Assembly (NCBI GenBank): GCA_032622095.1
Contig: CP136067.1
Coordinates: forward strand, 79,696,705-79,760,704
Direction: 5' to 3'
Origin: Siphonodentalium dalli
Taxonomy: Eukaryota; Mollusca; Scaphopoda; Gadilida; Siphonodentaliidae
Length of the DNA: 64,000 bases
Positions 38,066 through 51,300 of this stretch are shown piece by piece. The translations under genes were made by a program, and so were the position numbers. Below the pieces are notes generated by a model that did not search any database, was not told where the DNA came from, and saw only the letters and a program-made list of their open reading frames with translations. Each line of letters begins with the position of its first letter. Within the stretch, counting starts at the first letter, position 1.

Positions 38066-38566
38066 CATGGTTTTTTTTGTGGCGATATAACATAACATAA
38101 ACACGTGTCTCAATTTGACAATTATGATTGGTCTAAAAAAAATTACGAATGAGCGAATGTGTCGTCATGATAATACAAATTAAAAAGGCATATTTGTGCC
38201 AATAGGCCTAAATAAATTTAATGTGTAAATAAAAAAAACAGTTTTGTCGATCATCGCCAGATCTTTTTAAAGGTAAAGGTCACACAATTTACTTCACCTT
38301 GCTGTACAATAGTTTCTGTCTGTTTAGTTGGTAAGCGAACAGTCATGATTTTTGAATGTTCAAACTGAATGACTTCCTTAAATTCCATTTCATTGATGAT
38401 AAACAATTCTCAAGTTCTGACTGAACTCTCTTTGCCATGGATTTATTGACATAAATACATGCATCATGAAGGGATGGTGTTAGTTGCAACTAATATTAGT
38501 TATACTCTCCTGACATCACCATAAGGCCAAGAAAAATTAATGGTTTGGTTCTGGTTACTTAATGCA

Positions 38567-38690
38567 CCTGAAACTTTGTATCTGTCAGTGTACCTGAAAC
38601 TTTGTATCTGTCAGTGTATCTGAAACTTTGTATCAGTCAGTGTACCTGAAACTTTGTATCAGTCAGTGTACCTGAAACTTAGTATCGGTT
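38567..38690 (+). repeat. 26-bp minisatellite, about five units
   Basis: The unit CTGAAACTTTGTATCTGTCA + GTGTAC is repeated in tandem with few differences. Confidence 0.85.
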
Positions 38691-38713
38691 GGACTTTGTG
38701 TTGCCATCTACTT

Positions 38714-38803
38714 TTAACCCTTTCAGTGCCAAGTCCGAATTTTGTATCAACCTATATTTCCTTGTGATACATTGATGGAAAGAGCTCTTACTGAAAGGGT
38801 TAA
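38714..38803. mobile_element. 90-bp TTAA element
   Basis: TTAACCCTTTCAGT and ACTGAAAGGGTTAA are perfect 14-bp inverted ends around a short centre. It has the smallest interior of the TTAACCCTTT group, with no obvious paired hairpins. Confidence 0.75.
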
Positions 38804-38936
38804 ATATCAGTACCATGGGCAAAATTGGGCATCACAAATCAAATATCGATGCCACAATCAGTGCTCTGAGAACGATTCTAGAAGCAAAAGAATCTCAGAC
38901 AAAATTTTAAAGATAGGTAATGTCTTGTAATATCTC

Positions 38937-39150
38937 GTAATGTCATGATCAGGGATGACACTATACTTGGCACCCCGTTGGATCAGGAGCCGGTGCTAAT
39001 GGCTGTCCTGTGCGCAACAATGTGCACACATTAAAGATCCCTACCATGGCGAAGTCACAGGTTCGGCAAAATATTCCTGCCAAATTCAAAATATGGATCT
39101 AATCGATCTCTTTCTGTAATGCTCATAAGCCGGGCATGTGAGAGTATGTA
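38937..39150 (+). repeat. SINE tail, copy
   Basis: GTCATGATCAGGGATGACAC, TAATGGCTGTCCTGTGCGCA and TTAAAGATCCCTACCATGGC match the tails at 31270 and 37860. It lies just upstream of the first recognised FNBP4 exon. Confidence 0.65.
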
Positions 39151-39289
39151 CATACAGATATAGAGATAGATAGCCATTTTGAATGATAAGATGAGAGGAA
39201 CTGACCATTAGCTGTTATAAAGGAAAACTATGTTATCGTCCCTCACCAGGGGAGGCAAAACCAGTTTATTTAGTTTTCTTTCTTTTCAG

Positions 39290-39360
39290 TGGTTTTAGCT
39301 CAGGAAAGGGAAGGAATCGTCGTACTGTTCTTCAACTTGGAAGTGACACCAAGAAAAAAA
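39290..39360 (+). CDS. FNBP4: FNBP4 exon A (first exon recognised)
   Basis: A pyrimidine tract and TTTTCAG at 39283-39289 precede the exon. The first base completes a codon begun in a missing upstream exon (phase 2). The frame reads a basic segment GKGRNRRTVLQLGSDTKKK, which resembles the extreme N-terminus of vertebrate FNBP4. The exon ends AAAA before GTTACT, a donor with the obligatory GT but a poor +3 to +6 match. The next exon completes the split codon as Thr. The start codon must lie upstream; I saw no convincing candidate in the repeat-rich region before it. Confidence 0.75.
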
Positions 39361-42300
39361 GTTACTTGTGTATGTTGGATATAAAATTTATCAATCTAGA
39401 ACCTAGTGTATAAGATTGACTTTATATTAACCCTTTCATGACGGGAGCTGCGCTGGTGCAACACTAAAGACCCTACTGTGCCAGTGTATTATCTTATGCG
39501 TGTCTCCCATAGGGAGTCTCATATATTAGAGAATGCACTGGCTTACAAGGTCATGGTAAATATTTCTAGGCTAATGTATTTGATTATATATGCGAGGCTC
39601 CCTATGTGAGATTTGCATATATAAGAGAATGTATTGGCACAGGGTTTTTCGCAAAATGTCAGGAAGCTTTAGTTATGGAAGGGTTAAGGCTTTATTGTCA
39701 CCTGTTCATAATTTACTTATTGGAATTTTGAATACTCATTTAAAGGCATTAAACTATAGATATCAGATTTAAGGTGGCACGGACTCAGTATTTGTGTTTA
39801 TTACTTCAAACGTGCTTGCTTGTGTGTGAACAAATTCTCATTTCTGTATTCAAGACCAGCTACCTTCTCTGAGCCGTATATCATCGAGTCTGTCAAACCA
39901 TTCAAATATAATTTCTGCAACAATTTCAACCAGATCCACTCTATTTTTTTCAGAAATATGTTTAAACTAAAGTGCATTTTTAAATATTGTTCAGTTCATT
40001 CAGTCCTAACTTACTACTCAATATATTTTTGAGAAATAGTCCGCCAATAAAAGTTACTGTATATCATAATGTAGAAGCATTTGTTCTTCAATTTTGCATT
40101 CTGTCAGTTATAGATCTGTCGTGATGCTTCTGTTTGCTTGAGAAGTCAGGGTGCAATTCTTAACTTTCTCTTCACAACATGATTTATGAGTAATTTTATT
40201 TTATTTTTATTATTCTCATTGTCCATTTTCAGCAAAATATGGATATAACAGAAGTGAGGATGCAGAAAATGATGCTACTGTTCCTGCAGCTGCTCCAGGT
40301 AATTATTTTCTTTGAAAAAGATCCAGATTGTGACTAAATATTGATGTTAACATTATCACCATACATCCATTTTTAGCTCAACTTTACTTTGTAAAGTTTG
40401 AGCTATTGCCATGGCTTTGCCATCCGTCGTCCGTGTGTGCGTGATCCGTCAACAATTTCCTTTAGCACGGGCTACAGGTCGTACCTTTGGTCGGATCATT
40501 ATGAAATTTGTCACGGCTGTTGACATTGACATGTATATGGGAACGAGTCATTTTGGGGTCATTCAGCAAAAAAACATGGCCACCAGTGGCCATCTTGGAT
40601 TTCAAAATTCAAACCATTAGCACGGGCTACAGGTCGTACTGTTCATCTGATCATCATGAAATTTGTCATGGATATTAATATTGACATGTAGATGGGAACG
40701 AGTCATTTGGCCAAAAAACATGGCCGCCAGCAGTCATATTGGATTTTACTCTTTGCATGACTAAATCCTTTGGCATGAGCTACAGGTCGTAGCTTTTGTC
40801 GGATCATCATGAAATTTGGGATGGATGTTAACAATGACATGTAGATGGGAACGAGTCATTTTGGGGTCATTCGGCCAAAAAACGCCAGCAGCCATCTTGG
40901 ATTTTACTCTTTACATGACTAAATCCTTTGACACAGGCTACAGGTCGTATCATCATGAAATTTGGGATGTATGTTAACAATGACATGTAAATTGGAACGA
41001 ATCTTTTTGGGGTCATTCAGCAAAAAAACATGGCTGTAAGCGGCCATCTTGGATTTTACTCTTTGCATAACTAGGCCTTTCAACTTTCCACATTACTAAT
41101 CACTCTATTGACTGTAACACATGAAATTATTCCCTTTCCAAGTTGAGCTACAGTGTCATTGCCACTTTCATTTCTTCTTATAAGACATTTTTTAGTCTCC
41201 CGAATTTCAGCTCTATCTAGCCCCCTCCTGATCGGGAAACAGTTTCTATGGAATTCAGTAAGCCATTGAAGACCAAACTTCCTGTATGCATGCAGCTCAC
41301 TGTATACAATAAAAGTCACATAAATGTGACTGTCATAATATTCTCTCAATGAAAACGAGCTGCATAATTAGCCTAGCCATCCAACTATCCAAACATAGCA
41401 TATCTCAACACAGCTATTGTTGCCCACCTGACATTCCGTTGGAGGACTATAGTAATGACCCTCGTCCATGCGTCGGGAACTTTGTCCATGCCTGTATTTT
41501 GTCATTTTCTGTTAATTTTTTTTTAAACTTTGCAGATATATCAACCAGCATGGGAATCTGCACACCTGTGATTTTGCGTTCGGTCAGACTCATTTTGGCG
41601 GAGTTAATGCCCTTTTTCAACAGATTCGTACATCCAATATTTTGTCCGAGCCTGTATCATATTCACTCAGCGAGAAACATATAATTTTACCCAAAGTTAC
41701 AAAAACCTGCATAATAGCAGAGCAGAATAAACTGGAATATATGACATCATCACAGTTGGTTTAATTCCACATACTTTCGTGAAGAATGCTGTGGTGTCAA
41801 AGTTCATTTCTTCCTGGATGTATGGCAGTCCTACTGCTAAGATGTTGCAAGACAAGACAATGTGTTTGTGATTTGAAGTTAATGAATAAAAAAATTGTCT
41901 TTTATTAATATATGCCATATTCAAAATGAGCATGGACCAAAGTTAACAATCAGTTTGCCTGAGTAAACCCTAACAAACAAATGAACTAATTTTGCCTGGA
42001 ATTAAGCTTTATGTTATGTTTTAAAGTCATATATTACTTTAATGTTTATAATGCTGTTATTCATCTGGTATTATTTAGCTCTAAATTGAGTAAAAATAGA
42101 AAGTTTTTAGTTTTAAAAAGTCTTCGGAATTTGGGCAACATCTCCCAAATTCTGAAGATCGATTTTCTGAGATTAGCGTGCCAGATGTTAACATGTATGC
42201 TTCTAGTATGTTTCAAATAATTTTGACTTGTGGTTGTTTATGTTAGTTTTTTAATGGGACTGTATATTTACGGTTCTTTATTTAGCTCAATGCCTTACCC

Positions 42301-45300
42301 ATGGAGTTAATTACGGGCTGCTGTCAGATCTGAAGTTTATCGGTAGGCTTTACGATGGAAAATACAATTTTATCGTCCATAATGAGGAGCCGATCAAAAT
42401 CATAAAATGGATATTTTTATAGAAAAACAGAGTAATAAATGTCCCAAAATCGCACCAGACAGCATGTTATCCCCATTCTAATTCACATGGGCCGAATAAT
42501 GATACCTTAAGCACAAGAGTCTGCAAAATAGTTATCGAAACCCATAGCTAACTGTTTTCAAAATAGTCCATGTCAAATCCTCCTGGAAAATGTGTCCCGG
42601 TCCATGAAAATGTAGTCCCATATTTCAAAGAGAAATAAGCCAAGCTAATGAAAGGAATCTGTGATAGCCATCAAATTGAATTCCATATCAGGCCAAGGTA
42701 ATGGATATTCATAACTTGCAAGTTTTGTTTCCAAGTTTCACCAAGGTAGTGCAAGCCAACAGTATTGGGGCGAACAATGGTTCTGTTTTTGCTCTGTCAT
42801 TTTCACTGTCAATTATTTAATTTTCCCGATGTTATCTGACTCATCTTCGAAGACCTGTTTCAATTGAAATGTGGACACTGACAATGCAAAAATCACAGAA
42901 AATGTGAGACTTGAAAGCGATGCGTGCCGTCTAAATGAATGCCTGAAGTTCTTTGCACCTTACTGACTCAGCACATATGTCTGTATTCGTAAATACAAAT
43001 ATACACAAACATATATACATGTATCATATATGTGTATATACCCAGAACTTCACAACTGTGGTTAATCTGATTCACTAGATGGGGTGGATGGGTAAAGTAC
43101 ATCCAGCTCAGTGTTAGTGAGCTGTATAACCATACATATAAACAACACAGATCCTGATCTGGACAAATACAAAATATATATATTGTATGACTTTTATTAT
43201 TGATATCTTTAACCCTTCCATGCTGGAGCTTCCTGAAATTTTGCAAAAACACTGTGCCAATGCTTTTCCTTATATATGCAAGTCTGCCATAGGGAGCCTC
43301 ACATATATATATAAAAGAATACATGACCTAACAATATATAACTTGACCATGTAAGCCAGTGCATTCTCCTATATACGCGAGGCTCCCAAAGTCTCATATA
43401 TATATAAGGGAATGCACTAGAACAGGATATTTAAAGATGCATTAGCAGTTTGGTTTGAAGTGATGTTAGACATGCCTCTGGAAACATTACTCCCTTCATG
43501 AGACATAATGGGTAGTAGAAGGCTGAAAAAAGGTTTGTTAACTGAAGTTGTATATCACGTCATGAAAGGGTTATTTTACCATTTCACTGTATGAACTTTG
43601 TCAATAAACCAACTATCTACGATCTGATCTATGGAATGCCAATTATTTGTGTGCTCATTAGTATATATTAAATTTAATTTGTTGGTGCTGCTAACTAAAT
43701 GGTTCTGTTATGAGTTCTGTTTGGTATCCCAACCAATTCGGACAGGAGTGTATCTATTCTTTGACAAGGCATGGAAAATCTTAACCATTTTATAGTTTGG
43801 CTTAAACAAAAATGTATTATTGTTGAACAAAAAAATGTGGCCAAAAGAAGAACCATGTAATTGAATGATACCAATATATGAATTTCATACTTACTCTATC
43901 GAGAATGAAGACTGCATAATACTTGATTCTCTCCCCATCAGAATGTTCCCAATACATGTTCTACCTATTTCTCATGTCCACACTATATTTCTTATTTCTG
44001 GTCAGTAGGATAATCATATGAGAGAAACAGCCATGTGAACTGTAACCCTTTATTTTCTGAATTTCTCCCATTCAGTTATAAAAGAATACATGACCTAACA
44101 ATATATAACTTGACCATGTAAGCCAGTGCATTCTCCTATATACGCGAGGCTCCCAAAGTCTCATATATATATAAGGGAATGCACTAGAACAGGATATTTA
44201 AAGCTGCATCAGCAGTTTGGTTTGAAGTGATGTTAGACATGCCTCTGGAAACATTACTCCCTTCATGAGACATAATGGGTAGTAGAAGGCTGAAAAAAGG
44301 TTTGTTAACTGAAGTGGTATATCACGTCATGAAAGGGTTATTTTACCATTTCACTGTATGAACTTTGTCAATAAACCAACTATGTACGATCTGATCTATG
44401 GAATGCCAATTATTTGTGTGCTCATTAGTATATATTAAATTTAATTTGTTGGTGCTGCTAACTAAATGGTTCTGTTATGAGTTCTGTTTGGTATCCCAAC
44501 CAATTCGGACAGGAGTGTATCTATTCTTTGACAAGGCATGGAAAATCTTAACCATTTTATAGTTTGGCTTAACCCTTTACCCAACAGAAGGGCCCTGTGC
44601 CAATGCATTCTCTTATATATGCGAGTCGACCATAGGTCGCCTCGCATATATAAGAGAATGCATTGGCTTAACACATTAAAAATTATAAAATTGTTAAAGA
44701 ATGTAAGAAAAAATGGTAAAAAGTGTTAAAAAAAGATTTTTTTTAGGCCAATGCATTCTCTTATATATGCGAGGCGACCTATGGTCGACTCGCATATATA
44801 AGAGAATGCATTGGCACAGGGCTAACTGTAACTATCACAATGTAGTCAAGGAGCCGGTTCCAATGATATCCATATTTGTATGGTTCTATTGAGACAGACC
44901 GAAGATATTTTAGGCTGTTGAAGCTTTATTTGGCCGGTTTTGGCCGGTTTGTTGGGTAAAGGGTTAAACAAAAATGTATTATTGTTGAACAAAAAAATGT
45001 CGGCCAAAAGAAGAACCATGAACTAACTACATGTAATTGAATGATACCAATATATGAATTTCATACTTACTCTATCGAGAATGAAGACTGCATAATACTT
45101 GATTCTCTCCCCATCAGAATGTTCCCAATACATGTTCTACCTATTTCTCATGTCCACACTATATTTCTTATTTCTGGTCAGTAGGGTAATCATATGAGAG
45201 AAACAGCCATGTGAACTTTAACCCTTTATTTTTCTGAATTTCTCCCATTCAGTTATAAAAGAATACATTGGAACGGTAGTTCATCTGGAGGGATGATCAG

Positions 45301-48300
45301 GAAATATAAGCTAACGGATGATATAAAAACAGATAATAAAATTGCAGAAGGTTCCCATTGATTGGTATGAAATGTTCAGACAATAAGTTCAACAAATAAC
45401 ATTATTGCTGACACTGACTCACTGGTTTGCTTTAATAAAATCTTTGAAATATCTTTGTAGCAGAACCTGTAGAGGAAGACGACAAACTCACACAGAGGGG
45501 ACTGAGTTTACTGAATCAGTACAAAGATTCTGACGATGAATCGAGTGAAGACGATAATAGTAAGTTTTACATATTAAATGTTATAAAAGTATCTGATATA
45601 GGATATTGTTAACTTTTTTTGATGTCATGCAGCATCACAAATGGACTTCCCAGGGCTATCTTTCTGTACATATGTAATTATTTTGTGTATATATTGGTAG
45701 TATGTTGTATCTCAGGTATTTTTGTCACCCCGAAAAAAATATTTCGGGGGACTATTAAAATAGCCGGTGTCCGTCCGTCCGTGCGTCCATCCATGCGTCT
45801 GTGTGTCCGTGCGTCCGCGGTTTCCGGATGATAACTTTAGTTAGAGTGAACCAAATTAAATTAAATTTGGTATGTGGGTTTACTAGCAGAAAAGACAGGT
45901 CAAGTTCGAATTCTGGTTCTTCCGTCCGCCAATTTTCACCAGAGTTATGGCCTTTTTTACTTAGAAAACCCCTGAAAGTTGGTTTCCGGATGATAACTTT
46001 AGTAGAGTTAATCGGATTCAAACCAAAATTGGTATATTACTTTCTCCCAGCAAAACACAGGTCAAGTTCGAACTTGGGTTCTGCCCGACCATTTTTGGCA
46101 GAGTTATGCCCCTTTTTTAACATAGAAAATTCAGTTTTTCTTCTGTTTTTAGCTCAACTTACTTTTGTAAGTTTGAGCTATTGCCATGGCTTGGCGTCCG
46201 TCGTCCGTGTGTGCGTGTGTCCGTCAACAATTTCCTTTGGCGCGGGCTACAGGTCGTACCTTTGGTCTGATCTTTATGAAATTTTGCATGAATGTTGACA
46301 TGTAGATGGGAACGAGTCATTTTGGGGTCATTCGGCCAAAAAACATGGCCGCTGGTGGCCATCTTGGATTTCAAAATTCAATCCATTGGCGCGGGCTACA
46401 GGTTGTACTGTTCGTTTGATCATCATGAAATTTGTCATGGATGTTAATATTGACATGTAGATGGGAACGAGTCATTTTGGGGTTGTTCAGCCAAAAAACA
46501 TGGCCGCCAGCAGCCATCTTGGATTTTACTCTTTGCATGACTAAATCCTTTGGCGCGGGCTACAGGTCGTACCTGTGGTCTGATCTTTATGAAATTTGTC
46601 ATGAATGTTGACATTGACATGTAGATGGGAAACGAGTCATTTTGGGGTCATTCGGCCAAAAAACATGGCCGCTGGTGGCCATTTTGGATTTCAAAATTCA
46701 ATCCATTGGCGCGGGCTACATGTCGTGCTGTTCGTCTGATCATCATGAAATTTGTCATGGATGTTAATATTGACATGTAGATGGGAACGAGTGATTTTGG
46801 GGTCGTTCAGCCAAAAAACATGGCCGCCAGCAGCCATCTTGGATTTTACTCTTTGCATGACTAAATTCTTTGGCGCGGGCTACAGGTTGTAGCTTTGGTC
46901 AGAACTTCATGAAATTTGTCATGAATATTGATATTGACATGTATATGGGAACGAGTCATTTTGGGGTCATACGGCCAAAAAACATGGCCGCTGGCAGCCA
47001 TCTTGGATTTTACTCTTTGCATGACTAAATCCTTTGGCGCAGGCTACAGGTCGTAGTTTTAATCAGAACTTCATGAAAATTGTTATGGATGTTAACAATG
47101 ACATGTAGATGGGAATGAGTGATTTTGGGGTTGTTCGGCCAAAAAACATGGCCGCCAGCAGCCATCATGGATTTTACTCTTTGCATGACTAAATCCTTTG
47201 GTGCGGGCTACAGGTCGTACCTATGGTCTGATCTTTATGAATTTTGTCATGAATGTTGACATTGACATGTAGATGGGAACGAGTCATTTTGGGGTCATTC
47301 GGCCAAAAAACATGGCCGCTTGTGGCCATTTTGGATTTCAAAATTCAATCCATTGGCACGGGCTACAGGTCGTGCTGTTCGTCTGATCATCATGAAATTT
47401 GTCATGGATGTTAATATTGACATGTAGATGGGAACGAGTGATTTTGGGGTCGTTCAGCCAAAAAACATGGCCACCAGCAGCCATCTTGGATTTTACTCTT
47501 TGCATGACTAAATTCTTTGGCGAGGGCTACAGGTTGTAGCTTTGGTCAGAACTTCATGAAATTTGTCATGGATGTTAACAATGACATGTAGATGGGAACG
47601 AGTGATTTTGGTGTCGTTCGGCCAAAAAACATGGCCGCCAGCAGCCATCTTGGATTTTACTCTTTCAATGACTAAATCCTTTGGCGCGGGTTACAGGTCG
47701 TACCTTTGGTCTGACCTTTATGAAATTTGTCATGAATATTGATATTGACATGAAATTTGTCATGGATGTTAACAATGACATGTAGATGGGAACGAGTCAT
47801 TTTGGGGTCATACGGCCAAAAAACATGGCCGCTGGCAGCCATCTTAGATTTCAAAATTCAATTCATGGCACGGGCTACAGGTCGTACTGTTTGTCTGAAC
47901 ATCATGATATTTATCATGGATGTTAATATTAACATGTAGATGGGAACGAGTCATTTTGGGGTCGTTTGGCTAAAAAACATGTCCGCCAGCAGCCATATTG
48001 GATTTTACTCTTTGCATGAATAAATCCTTTGGTGCAGGCTACAGGTCGTAGCTTTGGTCGGAACTTCAAGAAATTTGTCATGTACACTGTATGTTAACAA
48101 TGACATGTAGATGGGAAACGAGTCATTTTGGGGTCTTTCGGCCGAAAAACATGGACGACAGCAGCCATCTTGGATTTTACTCTTTGCATGACTAAATCCA
48201 TTGGCACAGGCTACAGGTCATACCTTTGATCAGATCATTATGAGATTTGTAAAGGCTGTAGATGGGAACAAGTCATTTTGGGGTAATTCGGAAAAAAACA

Positions 48301-51300
48301 TGGCTGCCGGTGGCCATTTTAGAATTTACTCTTTGCATCAATAAATCCTTTGTCACACCATAATCACCACATCCCTGATCCGATCATTATGAAACCTTTA
48401 ATGAATGTTGATATTGACATGAACATCTAGTCTTACTTAGACATTTCAATTAGCACTTTTCCTATTCCTCCATTTACTGTCGACCATTAAATTATTCCCC
48501 TACCTAAGTTGAGCTACAGTGTCATTGACACTTTCATTTAGTTTCCGGATGATAACTTGATTTTGGATTGTTTATATGTTTTTTGTGGATTACTTATATC
48601 AAAATACAGCTCAAGTTCGAATTTCGGTTTAATCCGATAATTTTTGCGAGAGTTATGGCCCTTTTTTGTCCGCCGACCCGACATATAAAACCCCAAAAGT
48701 TGGTGTCCGGATGATAACCTTAGTAGAGTTAATCAGATTTCAACCAAATTTGGTATGTGTCTTTCTCCCAGCAAAACACAGGTCAAGTTCGAATTCGGGT
48801 TCTGCCCGCCAATTTTCACCGGAGTTATGTCCCTTTTTGACTTAGAATTTTTGCCAATTTGAGGTTTCCAGATGATAACTTTAGTAAATGTGTACTGAAT
48901 GAAATTAAATTTGGTATGTAGGTTTACTAGCACTAAAGACAGGTTTTTATGCGCAAACAACGGTCGTATCAAGCCGACACTTAGAGGCGGACATGAGGTC
49001 TACCGACCTTTTATTTTACTTAGAATCTTGTAATTTTCTGGTTTCTGGATGATAACTTCAGTTTGTGTGATCATATCTGAACCAAATTTGGTATGTGAGT
49101 TTATCAGCCCTATGTACAGGTCAAGTTCGAATATGGGTATGCTCCGCCCATTTTTGCGAGAGATGTGGCCCTTTTTCGACTTGTTTTACTTAGAAAATTT
49201 CTCAAGTTTAGATCCTTCAATTGCAAATACCGTTTTTATGTGGATCAGTCATATCACGATACAGGTCAAGTTTGAATTTGAGATTGAACCGATGATTTTC
49301 TCAGAGTTATTGGCTTTTCGACTTAGAAAATTCAATTTTTCTTGTAATTTTCTTCATTTTGTGCCAATTTGAGGTTATATTTTGACTTTAAGAGTTTTTT
49401 TAAGATTTGGTTATTTGTATGCATGTCAGTAATGAGACAATGCACAAGTGTTTTATCCATATAGTATACTTCTACAAAGCCTCCGCTGCAAATGAAGCCA
49501 CCGGTTAGGGGGACACTGTGGCCGAGCGGCCTTTTATCTTTGTTCAACTTGTCTGTAAGACAGGGTGTAGGTTTTGTTTTGTAGTGAGTGAGAATAACTA
49601 GGTAAAAATGTGGGCTGGAGACATTTTCTCTGGGTTTTCGCAAAGTGAAATTAGGACTTTTCATGAGGAAATTCGGATCACGTTTTTTTGGTTACAATCG
49701 AGTTTTGTACGGCTGACTATAATATGGTTAATGCAATATATGCCTTCATAATTTGGCAATTAAATGCATTAAAAGTTGGTATCCATATTATTCTGTTAAC
49801 ATGATTGTCACTAGTTTTATAGGAATGTTTGCTGGACTGTTAATATTTGGGACATTTAAGGACATCTACCGTTCCGGTCGGTGTATAAGTCGCATCTTTT
49901 TAACCCAATTTGCCCTATTAAAATCCTCCTGCGACTTATAGATCGGTAAGTCAATGAGGGGCATATTTTCAGCCGAATTTTGAGGAATCAACTGCGATCA
50001 CAGGTAAATAACGGGACAAAATGCCGACGCAAACTAACTGCAACGCGATAAAATAATACAATTCGGTATACAAAAAAATAAATAAATACCCCATCCTCAT
50101 ATGTACTTTGTCTTTATTTTATTCCCTGTCCGACATTTAAAACATATATCGTATTATATGTATTAATATCTAAGAATTCAACCGCAAACATCAGCAAATT
50201 CAAAACAGTGGGCGTCCTTGACCTGACTGTGTAACATGTGCATGAGTGACCCACATTCAATGACTGCGTTATGATCTCTTTGATGTCTGCAAACTTCTAG
50301 CAGATGACATCACATCGGAATGTTTATTTAAACCCCTGGAATGAGCATAATAAAAGCCCTAAAGACTCTAAATGCATGTCTGGTCAGCGTGTTCTCATAT
50401 TTTAATGAGGCTTATGTGCGAAGCCGCGAACGCCTGTTTATATTACATAAACATTATTTTATGCTGTACCGTGTACTCATAACATTTAATCCCCACGTTG
50501 AGTAGTTGACACTTAATACTGAAGAGTGCATTGCATCACTATTAGCCCAAAGTGTTTTCATTCATGCTTCACGACAATTAGGCGACAACTAAATTAACGA
50601 GGCCATTATCCTAAAACAACAGTAAGCCGAGTCTCAGTTTTATATTCCTATAAATGATTCAAAATTTTGTGTCTTTCCTCATACCTTAAAACTATTCAAA
50701 CGACATCGTGCTTCATTATACCTATCAGTTTTCTTCGAATTCAAAATGGATAAACGTGGCATCAAAAGGAAACGTCTAAGTTACGAAAGTTCATACAAGT
50801 TGAAAGTGATAAAATTCGCAAATGAACATGGTAATCGGCCCGCAGAACGAGAGTTTGGTGTTAGCGAGAAAATAATCAGGGACTGGCGCAAAAAGAAAGA
50901 TATGATTTTTGTCATGCGTAGAGGCAAACGAGCAAATCGTGGCAAAGCTGCACCCAGAGTTAGTCCAAACATCATTCAAGTCAAAATAATAAGGTTTATA
51001 ATCCATGTTCCCACACACTCCTAATAAAAATGAATCAATGTTATCTCCCCTGCTTGGGAATTCCCCCAAATCACATCGGGAATACCGGAAGCATTGGTGG
51101 AATGTTCGTTCATTTTTACGTCTGTGATAAATTCTATTTAAAAAAAATGCTTCCTCTGCTCTAAATAACTCTAAATCCAGGTCAATGTGTCATTTTGATG
51201 TTCCCTTACAAGCCACTGAAATAGGTGCGACGTATACAACAGAAAGAGCCAAAAGGCAACATTTTAAGCTTCAAAATTCAATGCGACTTATCCAACGATG

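Noticed and set aside
37912-38100. Frame over the ATGGCGATGAAGTCATGG segment as a first exon of FNBP4
   Set aside because: It is the SINE tail, repeated at 39045. No FNBP4-like residues.
45801-46298. 165-codon open frame
   Set aside because: It runs through the family 3 microsatellite head, tandem cores and the family 2 head, so it is a by-product of repeats free of stops.
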